The position numbers and the translations under genes are program-made. A DNA stretch of 64,000 bases, from the NCBI RefSeq assembly GCF_000346485.2, contig NZ_KQ976354.1, positions 5,716,824 through 5,780,823 of the forward strand, given 5' to 3'. The notes under the pieces are model-generated. The model ran no database searches, was not told where the DNA came from, and saw only the letters and a list, made by a program, of their open reading frames with translations. Each line of letters opens with the position of its first letter. The first letter of the stretch is position 1. Shown in pieces: positions 52,056-59,601 of the stretch. Origin of the DNA: Scytonema hofmannii PCC 7110. GTDB lineage: Bacteria > Cyanobacteriota > Cyanobacteriia > Cyanobacteriales > Nostocaceae.

Positions 52056-52087
52056 ATTACCCAAAGTTTTTAAAAGCTCTGGGTAAT
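52056..52087. terminator. Terminator between convergent genes
   Basis: ATTACCCA and TGGGTAAT form a stem at 52056-52087, with T-rich sequence on both sides. It ends the gene at 51828 (plus) and the SWIM gene (minus). A small AGTCCT/AGGACT hairpin precedes it at about 52019-52035. Confidence 0.7.
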
Positions 52088-52110
52088 TTTGAAAAATCAG
52101 TTTTCAAAAC

Positions 52111-52896
52111 TTACATTACTCCCAATGCTTCGGCAAGTTTAACACCACGTCTAACTAAAAGCATTTCTACTGCATCAGAAGCACAAGAAGCTTTAAGGGT
52201 TAGATTACGAGTAGGCTCATAGTACCAAGCATTTTTTTCTCCGTCGTACCAAACATCGCCCATTTTATTTCTATTGTAAAAAACTTTAGTAGAAACTCTC
52301 ACACTAAACCAATCAAACTCACTGAAAGAACAATTAAATTTTTTCAAAGCTTTTTCAAGTTCTTTACTAGCTTCTTCTTTTCTATTTCTAAGTTCTAGTA
52401 ATTCTTGATTAATTTCATAAATAATTTGAGGTTCTTTAACTTTTTTATCAGTTTTTTCTTGAATTTTTTCAAATTTTTCATTTTCTTGAATTTGCTTTGC
52501 TAGTGATTTTTTAACGAATTCAGCAACCATTTTTTGATGCCTACATTCTCTATTAAAGTTTGCTGCCATGCAGTCACAACGTTCTCTAAAACTATTAGCA
52601 AGTAAGTTTACAGTATAACTAGCTTTCGTTTGATTATTAATTACTTGATATTCTTGATATTCTAAAGGATTGATAGTATATCCAGTTTTGGCAGTTTCTT
52701 TAACTGCTTGCATAACTGTACTAATTTTAGTTAACTGTTCGTTACAAATTTTAACGATTTCATACCAACTAAAGGCTTGATTTAATTTTTTATCAGGGAA
52801 AAGTTTCTTAATTTGAGCAATAGTAGCAAATTTTACGTTATAAACTTCAGTAATTAGTCTTTTGGCAGTGGTTTTAAGGCTTGATAGAGTAATCAT
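52111..52896 (-). CDS. SWIM zinc-finger-containing protein
   Basis: A 261-residue protein that starts MITLSSLKTTAKRLITEVYN and contains SFRERCDCMAANFNRECRHQ, the SWIM zinc motif C-x-C-x(n)-C-x-H (residues about 104-120). C-terminal to it is a coiled segment (LRNRKEEASKELEKALKKFN) and an aromatic-rich part. SWIM domains bind DNA or mediate protein contacts. The ATG at 52896 is preferred; the longer ORF to 52947 would translate the palindrome copy at 52928-52949 (MKTQFSNYRNK). Confidence 0.7.
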   Translation of the reverse strand: MITLSSLKTTAKRLITEVYNVKFATIAQIKKLFPDKKLNQAFSWYEIVKICNEQLTKISTVMQAVKETAKTGYTINPLEYQEYQVINNQTKASYTVNLLANSFRERCDCMAANFNRECRHQKMVAEFVKKSLAKQIQENEKFEKIQEKTDKKVKEPQIIYEINQELLELRNRKEEASKELEKALKKFNCSFSEFDWFSVRVSTKVFYNRNKMGDVWYDGEKNAWYYEPTRNLTLKASCASDAVEMLLVRRGVKLAEALGVM

Positions 52897-53054
52897 GGTT
52901 GCATTCTTGTTTGTTTTATTTCTGTAATTTGAAAACTGAGTTTTCAAAATTATGTGATGTTTTTTGACAAACTGCTTGAAGCTAGATAAACTTCAAGCAG
53001 TTTGTTTTATTTCGAGAATCCCTGAAGTAGTAGAGATATTTCGGGGATTATTCT

Positions 53055-53327
53055 TCACTCTACTGAAATTGTGGAATATTTTTCTATAAGTCTTAAGATT
53101 ACGTTCTTCAATCGCTTTCCGATTTTTTTGGAGAATTTCAAGTTTTCCAGAGATAAATAATGTTCTTCAACAATTTCATCTTCTAACAGGTCGTACTTCT
53201 CTAATTTGATTAGAGTTTGATTTATTGCAGAATGAAGCTCTAAATTGTAATAATAAACGTCTGCGTCAGGAGTTATAGAGAATACTAATCCAGTATTACT
53301 TTTTTCTTTCTCGATTATGTATTTCAT
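53055..53327 (-). CDS. Hypothetical protein
   Basis: A 90-residue protein: MKYIIEKEKSNTGLVFSITP, DADVYYYNLELHSAINQTLI and KKIGKRLKNVILRLIEKYS. No recognised family. The ATG is preceded by GCAACC, a sequence seen before several starts of the element. Upstream TTATAAGATT/AATCTTATAA forms an inverted repeat near 53370-53397. Confidence 0.5.
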   Translation of the reverse strand: MKYIIEKEKSNTGLVFSITPDADVYYYNLELHSAINQTLIKLEKYDLLEDEIVEEHYLSLENLKFSKKIGKRLKNVILRLIEKYSTISVE

Positions 53328-53824
53328 GGTTGCTAATCCGTTTGTTTTATTTCTATGCTTTTATAGTACAGTGCTTTTATAAGATTGACAAATAATCTTA
53401 TAAGATAATTAATTATTTTAAATAATTAAAAATTTTATTTTTATAAACTTAACTAATCAATTCAGTAAACACCAGTTACCTACCTTTTCAAATACTCAAT
53501 TGTTAAGCTTGTATGTATTTTCTAGCACATAGCTTACTCGCTTAATAAGTGGAAAATTTCAAGAACCTAGTTAAAAACGTTGAAAAACCCCCTAGAATCT
53601 TAGCTTGTCGCCATACCCCTACAAAGGTTTCTGCCTTGTGTGACAATGGTTCCAGCCTCTTGTACGGAGATGATTTATAAATTTTGTCTACGTTTCTGCT
53701 ATATCAGAAGCTTTTGTCGCCATATCTAGCTATATCAAGAAGCTTCTGTCGCCATATCTGGCTATAGCTAGAACGTAGAATGACCTGAAATGTGCTTTTA
53801 AAAACTTATACTTAAGTAAAATCG
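53328..53824. other. Gene-free region with direct repeats
   Basis: No gene. Besides the inverted repeat at about 53370-53397 it holds a 31-32-bp tandem repeat (53700-53762) with GAAGCTTYTGTCGCCATAT units, flanked by CTACGTT/AACGTAG arms (about 53688 and 53770). A further GTCGCCATA copy is near 53611. Confidence 0.55.
53700..53762. repeat. Tandem 31-32-bp repeat (GTCGCCATAT core)
   Basis: Two adjacent units TATATCAGAAGCTTTTGTCG... and TATATCAAGAAGCTTCTGTC... (53700-53730 and 53731-53762) differ at few positions. Inverted arms ACGTTTCTGCTATA and TATAGCTAGAACGT bracket them. Position between two operons suggests an operator, partition or origin site. Confidence 0.65.
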
Positions 53825-53998
53825 CTAAGTATTGTGATTTTTACTTTCAGTATTTTCATCTTCTTTATTTAGAGCAATTTCGCAAAGATAAGCAATCATC
53901 TGGCTCATGGATCGCTTTTCTTTTTTAGCCAAAGTTTTAATTTTTTCGTATAACTCTGAATCTAAAGTAATACTAAAGTGTTTTCCTTTATAAGTCAT
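53825..53998 (-). CDS. Ribbon-helix-helix (CopG/Arc-type) regulator, 57 residues
   Basis: A short ORF from the ATG at 53998: MTYKGKHFSITLDSELYEKI, then KTLAKKEKRSMSQMIAYLCE and IALNKEDEN. It is a clean RHH: beta strand FSITLD, helix ELYEKIKTLAKKEKRS, helix MSQMIAYLCEIAL. It is divergent from the gene at 54154, with an array of five phased AGAACC/GGTTCT sites between. Such plasmid-borne RHH proteins are autorepressors of small operons. Confidence 0.8.
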   Translation of the reverse strand: MTYKGKHFSITLDSELYEKIKTLAKKEKRSMSQMIAYLCEIALNKEDENTESKNHNT

Positions 53999-54014
53999 CT
54001 TTTACAACCTTTAT

Positions 54015-54120
54015 AGAACCTTTTAGAACCTTAACCAATTATCTCAGAAAAAAGTTATAAGAATAACTAATAAAAAGCTTTGGTTCTATTTGGTTCTATT
54101 TGGTTCTCCTGTGTTATAAT
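54015..54120. promoter_or_regulatory. Phased operator array AGAACC/GGTTCT with promoter
   Basis: AGAACC at 54015-54020 and 54025-54030, then GGTTCT at 54082-54087, 54092-54097 and 54102-54107. Spacing within each group is exactly 10 bp, one helical turn. TATAAT at 54115-54120 gives the -10 of the rightward gene, so the right-hand group overlaps its -35 zone. The left-hand group lies next to the RHH gene start. Confidence 0.8.
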
Positions 54121-54153
54121 AAAAGTGTGGTCGAAAGAATTGACGTATCAAAA

Positions 54154-54663
54154 ATGACGACAAAAAATTATCAAAAAGAATACAGAAGATTGAAGGAGAT
54201 TTACGAAAAAATATTAGGTTGCAAAATTTCAGATATAACTTGGTATAGAGTCGTATCCCAATTGAAAAAACATTTTAGTTTTGAAATATTAGGGAAAAAT
54301 TCAGAAACCTTAGTTAAGCTTTTTGCCAACTTAAAAAAATCTACTAGAAATTTTAGAATCAGCGATAATACCTTCAATGATTCCTGGGATATTTTTCAGT
54401 ATTACTACAAACAAGAAAGAAGTATTACTTGTGCAGAATTCCTAGAAGATTTATCAAAGAGATTAGATTTAAAAGTTTCAAAGAAAACCATTTATAAATG
54501 GTTTACCAAGGCTGAATGTCCTTACAAAGCCGATAAATATTATGCAGTTAAGGATTTAGCTTTAGTTGCTTTTCAGGCTTCAAAATGCATCCAGTTAAAG
54601 CAACTACAAAAAGTAAAATCAGCAACCGTTGAAGTTAACGCAATCGTTTTAAGAGGAGCTTAA
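54154..54663 (+). CDS. Putative DNA-binding protein (element operon start)
   Basis: A 169-residue basic protein starting MTTKNYQKEYRRLKEIYEKI. A helix-turn-helix-like stretch is present around LEDLSKRLDLKVSKKTIYKW. It begins an operon of rightward genes. The start is placed at ATG 54154, because the longer ORF from 54100 would cover the -10 at 54115-54120. An RHH-bound operator overlaps its promoter. Family not recognised; a replication or regulatory role is likely. Confidence 0.55.
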   Translation: MTTKNYQKEYRRLKEIYEKILGCKISDITWYRVVSQLKKHFSFEILGKNSETLVKLFANLKKSTRNFRISDNTFNDSWDIFQYYYKQERSITCAEFLEDLSKRLDLKVSKKTIYKWFTKAECPYKADKYYAVKDLALVAFQASKCIQLKQLQKVKSATVEVNAIVLRGA

Positions 54664-54666
54664 AAA

Positions 54667-54885
54667 ATGTCAAAGTTTTACAACAACGTTAAATCCAGAT
54701 TAACCAAACAAGGCTATTCAGGATTCGTAAAGAACGATTATCTAGAAGCCGCAAAACATTTAGGAATCATTGACCTGGAAAATCCAACCACTGACCAAAT
54801 AAAAGCAGGAGTTGATTACCTAATCAATAAACAATCTTCTCAAATTTCAATTGATGTAACACCAATAGTACAATTGAACCAATAA
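54667..54885 (+). CDS. Small hypothetical protein
   Basis: A 72-residue ORF: MSKFYNNVKSRLTKQGYSGF, then KNDYLEAAKHLGIIDLENPT and SSQISIDVTPIVQLNQ. It follows the preceding gene by 3 bp with an AGGAG Shine-Dalgarno. No family recognised. Confidence 0.55.
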   Translation: MSKFYNNVKSRLTKQGYSGFVKNDYLEAAKHLGIIDLENPTTDQIKAGVDYLINKQSSQISIDVTPIVQLNQ

Positions 54886-54956
54886 AAGATTTTGAAAACT
54901 CAGTTTTCAAAACTGAAGATGAAGTAAACACTAATGAAATCCAAGGAGAATCTTTA

Positions 54957-55337
54957 ATGAATAACGAATCTGCTCTTTCCGTTCAAAATGAAGTTTCCAA
55001 CGTGCCAGCAAACACTACTCAGAATAAACCAATCGTTCAGCATATTCTGGAATCGGCACCAAACGAATTAAGAGAAGAATTGATTATTGAATATGCTAAT
55101 AATCAATTAAGTTCTGCGGCTGAAGTTCTACAAATCAAGCAAGCCATTGATGAAAAAGTTAGAAATTTTCTAGCTATTCAAATGCAAAAGAGCAATGAAG
55201 AAAACAGTAATTTTTATACTGAGGTTGTTAATGATTACAAAGAAAAATCAATAGTGGAGGCTGAAAAAAGAACAGAGCGATTTCAAAACCTCCTCAGCAA
55301 CTTTGACACAAGACTCGCAGAATTCAAGCTTAACTAA
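54957..55337 (+). CDS. Hypothetical helical protein
   Basis: A 126-residue protein: PIVQHILESAPNELREELII, EYANNQLSSAAEVLQIKQAI and a coiled C-terminus EKRTERFQNLLSNFDTRLAE. An AGGAG site precedes ATG. It comes just after a palindrome copy at 54890-54912. Family not recognised. Confidence 0.55.
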   Translation: MNNESALSVQNEVSNVPANTTQNKPIVQHILESAPNELREELIIEYANNQLSSAAEVLQIKQAIDEKVRNFLAIQMQKSNEENSNFYTEVVNDYKEKSIVEAEKRTERFQNLLSNFDTRLAEFKLN

Positions 55338-55695
55338 AGAAACAGAGGAGATCAAAGGAGAGTTAACGATATTTGGAAAACTTTTAATATTTTTAATATC
55401 TTTAACTCTCTTTTCTATTCCTTTATACATGGTTGCATCACATTTTATCTGGATAAGGAATCAATACGAAAAACTTTATCCAGATATTTCTAAAAAAGAT
55501 TGCAGATATCAGCAACACTGGGAAGATTCTAGATTTTATTTAGTATGCCCCGAAGAAAGTTTAGAATCTTCTAAAGAAAAAAACGATAACTGGGAGAAAG
55601 AACAAAATGAGAATCAAAGACTTCGTGAGCAAAAGAAGCGGGAATATCGGCAACAGGTTACAGAGAGATTTAGGTCTATCGTTGGAAGTCCTTGA
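55303..55695 (+). CDS. Single-pass membrane protein with charged tail
   Basis: A 130-residue protein; hydrophobic LLIFLISLTLFSIPLYMVAS at residues about 27-46, then a charged, coiled C-terminus (NDNWEKEQNENQRLREQKKR). The first codons overlap the previous gene and the start is a TTG, so the start is uncertain. Such single-span proteins could accompany the ATPase at 56906. Confidence 0.5.
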   Translation: MTQDSQNSSLTKETEEIKGELTIFGKLLIFLISLTLFSIPLYMVASHFIWIRNQYEKLYPDISKKDCRYQQHWEDSRFYLVCPEESLESSKEKNDNWEKEQNENQRLREQKKREYRQQVTERFRSIVGSP

Positions 55696-56257
55696 TTCTC
55701 AACTACAAGGCAATCCAGAAGCATTGAAAGAATTAGGGGAAACTGCTAGACAAGCAGATTTAATCAATCACTTCTTACCATCTGTAAAGGAACAGTGGAA
55801 AAGTATCATTACTGCTCAACGTGACTATAACCAGGCTATTGGAGAACTTATCAGTGAGGGACAAAAATACGGCTTAACCGTTACTAAAGCAGAAGCTCAA
55901 GCAGTTCTTAACGAAACTAAATACAATCATGGAATTTCTGAAATAGAGGCTGAAAGCATTGCTCAACAGCTTTTTGAAAATAGAAGACATGAAAATCAAA
56001 TGGGCTTCATTTCAATGAGAGCCGAAATTGATAATGAATTCCAAGAAGTAGAACATCAGGATAGACTCAAACAGCAAATGGTACGTCCTGCATTAAAACA
56101 AATGCAAGAGGACATGGATTATCAATACGAATTAGGCGATCATTATTTAGAGTATGGTGAAAAATCCCAACCTACCTTGATTAATAGAAAAAACTATTTA
56201 GGGGCAAGTCAAAATCCTGTAATGAGAATTGCTCAAAGATTAGGAATTGTTCGATAA
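55607..56257 (+). CDS. Hypothetical helical protein
   Basis: A 216-residue soluble protein: MRIKDFVSKRSGNIGNRLQR, LKELGETARQADLINHFLPS and VKEQWKSIITAQRDYNQAIG. The long helical composition suggests a structural or scaffold role. It overlaps the previous ORF by 89 bp in another frame; an upstream GGAG supports the start. Both ORFs may be genuine, as in compact phage-like genomes, or only one. Confidence 0.55.
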   Translation: MRIKDFVSKRSGNIGNRLQRDLGLSLEVLDSQLQGNPEALKELGETARQADLINHFLPSVKEQWKSIITAQRDYNQAIGELISEGQKYGLTVTKAEAQAVLNETKYNHGISEIEAESIAQQLFENRRHENQMGFISMRAEIDNEFQEVEHQDRLKQQMVRPALKQMQEDMDYQYELGDHYLEYGEKSQPTLINRKNYLGASQNPVMRIAQRLGIVR

Positions 56258-56295
56258 ATTTTTGAAAACTGAGTTTTCAAAATTGAAAAAAAAAT

Positions 56296-56326
56296 GCAAC
56301 CACTAGCGTCTGACACAAGTGGTTGC
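56296..56326 (+). terminator. Hairpin GCAACCACT/AGTGGTTGC
   Basis: A perfect 9-bp stem with a 13-nt loop followed by TATAAAAAATAAAG. It lies just upstream of the membrane protein gene and right after a palindrome copy, so it may end the preceding transcript or act as an mRNA leader element. Confidence 0.5.
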
Positions 56327-56351
56327 TATAAAAAATAAAGTATTAAAAACT

Positions 56352-56903
56352 ATGTTACCTTTTTTTTCTTCTGATAACTCTGATGATATAGATACAAAAT
56401 ATCCTGACCACGTAGAAGAACAGATAAAAGAATTTTCAGATAATTATAAAAAAAGAATAGAAAAAGAAAACAACCATGCTGAAAGAATTAAAAATTACGC
56501 TTATCTTAGTGCTGCTTATTTTACTGGAAAAACTTTATTAACCTTAAGTATATCCCCTATGATTATTGCTGTTTCAGTAGTAATTATTGCCATGATTCCC
56601 AGTGTTTCGGATTTAGACGGATTTAATGCTAATTATAACAATGGTTTGGAGTTACAGAATATGCAAAAACCTTTATCTTTTATTTTTAAAGCTTTAGGTG
56701 CTGGTTTTTTAGCTTACGGAGTTCTAGCTAATTATTACACTCTAAAATCCATGACTGAAAGAACTTATGAAGTAATTGATTCCCAAATACAACAATATGA
56801 AGGTAATAACCAACCTACAACAATTCCTGGGAGTGTTGGCGTAATAGCTTCTATAGCTCTCGCAATTGCTGCATTTTACTTTGTTCCCAAAAGACCTAAA
56901 TAA
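56352..56903 (+). CDS. Membrane protein, three hydrophobic helices
   Basis: A 183-residue protein starting MLPFFSSDNSDDIDTKYPDH. Helices: LTLSISPMIIAVSVVIIAMI, IFKALGAGFLAYGVLANYYT and GVIASIALAIAAFYFVP. The ATG at 56352 is preferred because the GTG at 56319 lies inside the hairpin at 56296-56326. It is followed 2 bp later by the membrane-anchored ATPase, suggesting a complex. Confidence 0.6.
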   Translation: MLPFFSSDNSDDIDTKYPDHVEEQIKEFSDNYKKRIEKENNHAERIKNYAYLSAAYFTGKTLLTLSISPMIIAVSVVIIAMIPSVSDLDGFNANYNNGLELQNMQKPLSFIFKALGAGFLAYGVLANYYTLKSMTERTYEVIDSQIQQYEGNNQPTTIPGSVGVIASIALAIAAFYFVPKRPK

Positions 56904-56905
56904 TT

Positions 56906-58291
56906 ATGAATTTTCTTTTTAAAAATAAAGCCGTTTTAGCTTTAATCATCGCTGGCAGTTGTCATTTAGCATCACAGGCTGGAACACAATTTGATAGATT
57001 GCAAATATGTTTTGCGCCTTCAGAAGCTTCAAAAGTAACTGGAAGATGTGAAGAAGATGTTGATTTGGTAGTCTTGAAAAATTTTTATGATATTAAAAAT
57101 TATGCTCAAGGATTGGATGGATTCGAGACAAAATGGTTAAAAACTATCAAAAAATCCATAATCTTTCGTGAACTCCCTGCAACCAATCCTTACATTCCTC
57201 TATTTGCTGGAGGAACATTAACAAGTTTGTTATTTGCCTATTATTTTCAAAAACAAAAAGCATCACAATTAGAATTAGAATTTTCTACTGAATTAGAGAA
57301 GTTTGCTACCAAAGCTTACGAAAACTGGGTAATAGGTTATCACCGTAGAAGAATCGTTAGCAAAACTAAAGAATTTAAAGCAGAAAAAATCATTGCTAAA
57401 GAAATAGTTAGTATGCGATCTCAAGGAGAACTTGAGCATTTGCAACAAGTATTAGATAAAAGTGAAATTTTGGATAATCTAAAATTTGATTTAACAAAAG
57501 AACAAATCGTAGAAAAAACTGAAGAGCTAAAAACTAAATCTGCTGAACATATTGATAAGAGAGAAAAGCTAGGTAAAACTTTGAAAAATGATTATAAAAA
57601 TACTGATAAAAAATTTGAATTAACTCCTGAGTATCAATGGATTAATCAACTTTTGAATCTTCCTTTTAGGATTCTTTCTGGTGCTCAAGGCAGTGGTAAA
57701 AGCACTTTAGAAAGATTCATGATTCGATTGATTAAAGATGCTGATTGGCATATAATTTGTATAAATCCCGAAACTAATCCTAATGTTTGGAAGGGTGTAG
57801 AAGTTATTACAAATCATCAAGAGATTACTGAATTTTTTGTTAACTTTCCATTCTGGGTAAAAGAAAGACAATCTGAAATAATGGAGAAAGGATTAGATGA
57901 AGATGAATATTTGAATACATTGAATGATAAATCGGGCAGAGAAGGTAAAGTTGCAATATTTCTAATGGAATCAAACACTTATGAAGCCTGGGGAATTAAT
58001 GCAGAAAGTTTTGCAACATTTCTAAAACAGTGTTTAACAAACATTAGAAAATGGGGTTTTACAGTTTGTCTAACTGCCCATAGTGACAATCAAACTTCTA
58101 TTAGCAGTAAGTTAAAAGGATTTTCTGAAATGATTAACAGTGCTCCCAGGGTTGATTGTATTGCAACCACTACCGATAACGGTCAGGCTGTAAGCAGTGG
58201 TAAAGCTCTGCTAAAGATTAAAGGCGTTAAAGACCTCGAACCTAAAGAAGTCAAGCTTTACAACTTTCCAAAAACCAAAGATTTTAGTTAA
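56906..58291 (+). CDS. Membrane-anchored P-loop ATPase (VirD4/FtsK/HerA-like)
   Basis: A 461-residue protein with an N-terminal hydrophobic helix (VLALIIAGSCHLASQAG) and a second around residues 93-112 (YIPLFAGGTLTSLLFAYYF), a linker, and a C-terminal ATPase. Walker A is FRILSGAQGSGKSTLERFMI and Walker B-like GREGKVAIFLMESNTYEAWG. Sensor-like motif: FTVCLTAHSDNQTSISSKLK. The architecture (two membrane helices plus one ATPase) fits coupling proteins of type IV secretion or DNA-packaging ATPases of tailless phages. The neighbours are small membrane and coiled-coil proteins rather than recognisable Mpf genes. Assignment as DNA pump is inference. Confidence 0.6.
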   Translation: MNFLFKNKAVLALIIAGSCHLASQAGTQFDRLQICFAPSEASKVTGRCEEDVDLVVLKNFYDIKNYAQGLDGFETKWLKTIKKSIIFRELPATNPYIPLFAGGTLTSLLFAYYFQKQKASQLELEFSTELEKFATKAYENWVIGYHRRRIVSKTKEFKAEKIIAKEIVSMRSQGELEHLQQVLDKSEILDNLKFDLTKEQIVEKTEELKTKSAEHIDKREKLGKTLKNDYKNTDKKFELTPEYQWINQLLNLPFRILSGAQGSGKSTLERFMIRLIKDADWHIICINPETNPNVWKGVEVITNHQEITEFFVNFPFWVKERQSEIMEKGLDEDEYLNTLNDKSGREGKVAIFLMESNTYEAWGINAESFATFLKQCLTNIRKWGFTVCLTAHSDNQTSISSKLKGFSEMINSAPRVDCIATTTDNGQAVSSGKALLKIKGVKDLEPKEVKLYNFPKTKDFS

Positions 58292-58476
58292 AATCATTTT
58301 TGAAAATCATCTCATTCAGGGATGATTTTTTATTTAAAAAATTTGATTAATCTTTGGCTAACTCAGACTAATTTTAAAAACTGAGTTTTCAAATTTTATA
58401 TAATTAATTGATAATCTTATAAATAAGTGTTATTATCAAACTATAAGCTAAAAGTCAAAAAAATAAGACAAATTTT

Positions 58477-58842
58477 ATGAAAAAGCGCAAATCAGTTAGA
58501 TTAAGTTACCAAGAAACTTTAAACTTGCTAAGTCAGGATAAATTTGGTAATTTTTTAGAAAATAATAGAAATTTTTCATATGTTAGCTCGGAAGAAATAA
58601 TAATTTCTTGCTCAATAGTAAATAATGATTACATTAACGCTTCCAAGCATTCTAAAGGTAAGACTTTCACTACTTATGTAGGGAAGATTGGAGAATTGAA
58701 AATTTCAGATTTTGAAATAGCTGCTGAAAATCTTAAATCTAGATGTAATGATTGGGCAGTCGAAAAACAAAAAGCGGATGCGATCGCTGCATTCGAGAAA
58801 TCTAAAGAATTGTTAGAAAAGTTGGGAATTTCTCAAAATTAA
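58477..58842 (+). CDS. Hypothetical protein
   Basis: A 121-residue protein: MKKRKSVRLSYQETLNLLSQ, FTTYVGKIGELKISDFEIAA and ENLKSRCNDWAVEKQKADAI. No family recognised. It has an upstream inverted repeat TTTGATAAT/ATTATCAAA-type region (58405-58445), containing AATCTTATAA, seen also in front of other element genes. Confidence 0.5.
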   Translation: MKKRKSVRLSYQETLNLLSQDKFGNFLENNRNFSYVSSEEIIISCSIVNNDYINASKHSKGKTFTTYVGKIGELKISDFEIAAENLKSRCNDWAVEKQKADAIAAFEKSKELLEKLGISQN

Positions 58843-58946
58843 TCAAAGATTGTTTATCAGTAGACTTTGCTTAAGGTTTACTTATTTTTTAGCAACCAGT
58901 GTGTTTTGCATTCATTATTATTATTCTGAAAAAAAAACTAAATTCA

Positions 58947-59174
58947 TTAAGAGTTTTCTTCCTCAATAAACTTTTTAAGCATAGTGATGCTTACTTTTAT
59001 TCTTCCTGTTTTACCTGGCATTCGGTAAAAGTGTTTTCCTTGTAATAGTTTACCTTCGTAAATCCATCGTTTAATAGTGCTTTCACTGAAACCTTTACCT
59101 AAAATGTTTTTAACGTCTTTAACATCAACACAATCTTCCCAGGGTACTTCTTTAAATAGAGAATTTTTAGGCAT
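58947..59174 (-). CDS. Excisionase-like small helix-turn-helix protein
   Basis: A 75-residue protein starting MPKNSLFKEVPWEDCVDVKD, with VKNILGKGFSESTIKRWIYE and GKLLQGKHFYRMPGKTGRIK. Winged-helix MerR-like excisionases (Xis) have this pattern. It sits 0.4 kb from the integrase, on the same strand, with one small gene between. The ATG at 59174 is chosen over the longer ORF from 59213, which would run into a palindrome copy. Confidence 0.65.
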   Translation of the reverse strand: MPKNSLFKEVPWEDCVDVKDVKNILGKGFSESTIKRWIYEGKLLQGKHFYRMPGKTGRIKVSITMLKKFIEEENS

Positions 59175-59243
59175 GATAAAAAATAATTTAAATTGTTTTG
59201 TAATTTCTTCCAATTTTTGAAAACTCAGTTTTCAAAAATTGGA

Positions 59244-59480
59244 TTATGTTAAGGAATCATTATTACTTTCATCTATTTCATTATCATTACTTTGATGTTT
59301 ATTTGCTCTTAAATCTCTTTTCAATTTCAGTTTTACTTGAAGCATAATTATTTTTCTTAAAAAATTAGACATACTCTCTTCTTCAGGCATAGCTTTTAAA
59401 ATTAGGGCTTTCTCTTTAGGAGTGACAAAACAACTTAACAATTGATTAGTAACTTGTGTTCTTCTTCTTTTCTTTGGCAT
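59244..59480 (-). CDS. Small basic putative DNA-binding protein
   Basis: A 78-residue protein: MPKKRRRTQVTNQLLSCFVT, then PKEKALILKAMPEEESMSNF and LRKIIMLQVKLKLKRDL. The strand-turn-helix pattern CFVTPKEKALILKAM is like RHH or MobC-type accessory proteins. It lies between excisionase and integrase. Confidence 0.55.
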   Translation of the reverse strand: MPKKRRRTQVTNQLLSCFVTPKEKALILKAMPEEESMSNFLRKIIMLQVKLKLKRDLRANKHQSNDNEIDESNNDSLT

Positions 59481-59601
59481 AGAAAATCATTAAATTAACT
59501 AAAATTAAATATAAAAGTAAAAGCTTTTGTAATACCATTTTCTTAACAAAGTATTACAAAAGCTTGGTTATATTTTTTAAAAAAATATTAAAAATTTTGT
59601 T

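Larger units (their letters stand above)
42484..59237. repeat. Element-wide palindrome family GAAAACT[G/C]AGTTTTC, at least 13 copies
   Basis: Copies are at 42484-42506, 44303-44322, 45865-45887, 48118-48140, 49325-49344, 49391-49409, 51366-51385, 52087-52109 (degenerate), 52928-52949, 54890-54912, 56260-56282, 58372-58393 and 59215-59237; a weak one is at about 45527-45551. Full copies are 23-bp perfect palindromes with flanking TTTT/AAAA. Most follow a stop codon or lie just upstream of a start, but 48118 is in frame within the replication gene (encodes FENSVFKK). None was noticed outside the element. The unit could be the site of a repressor, nucleoid or partition protein, or the arm of a small hairpin. 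Confidence 0.88.
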
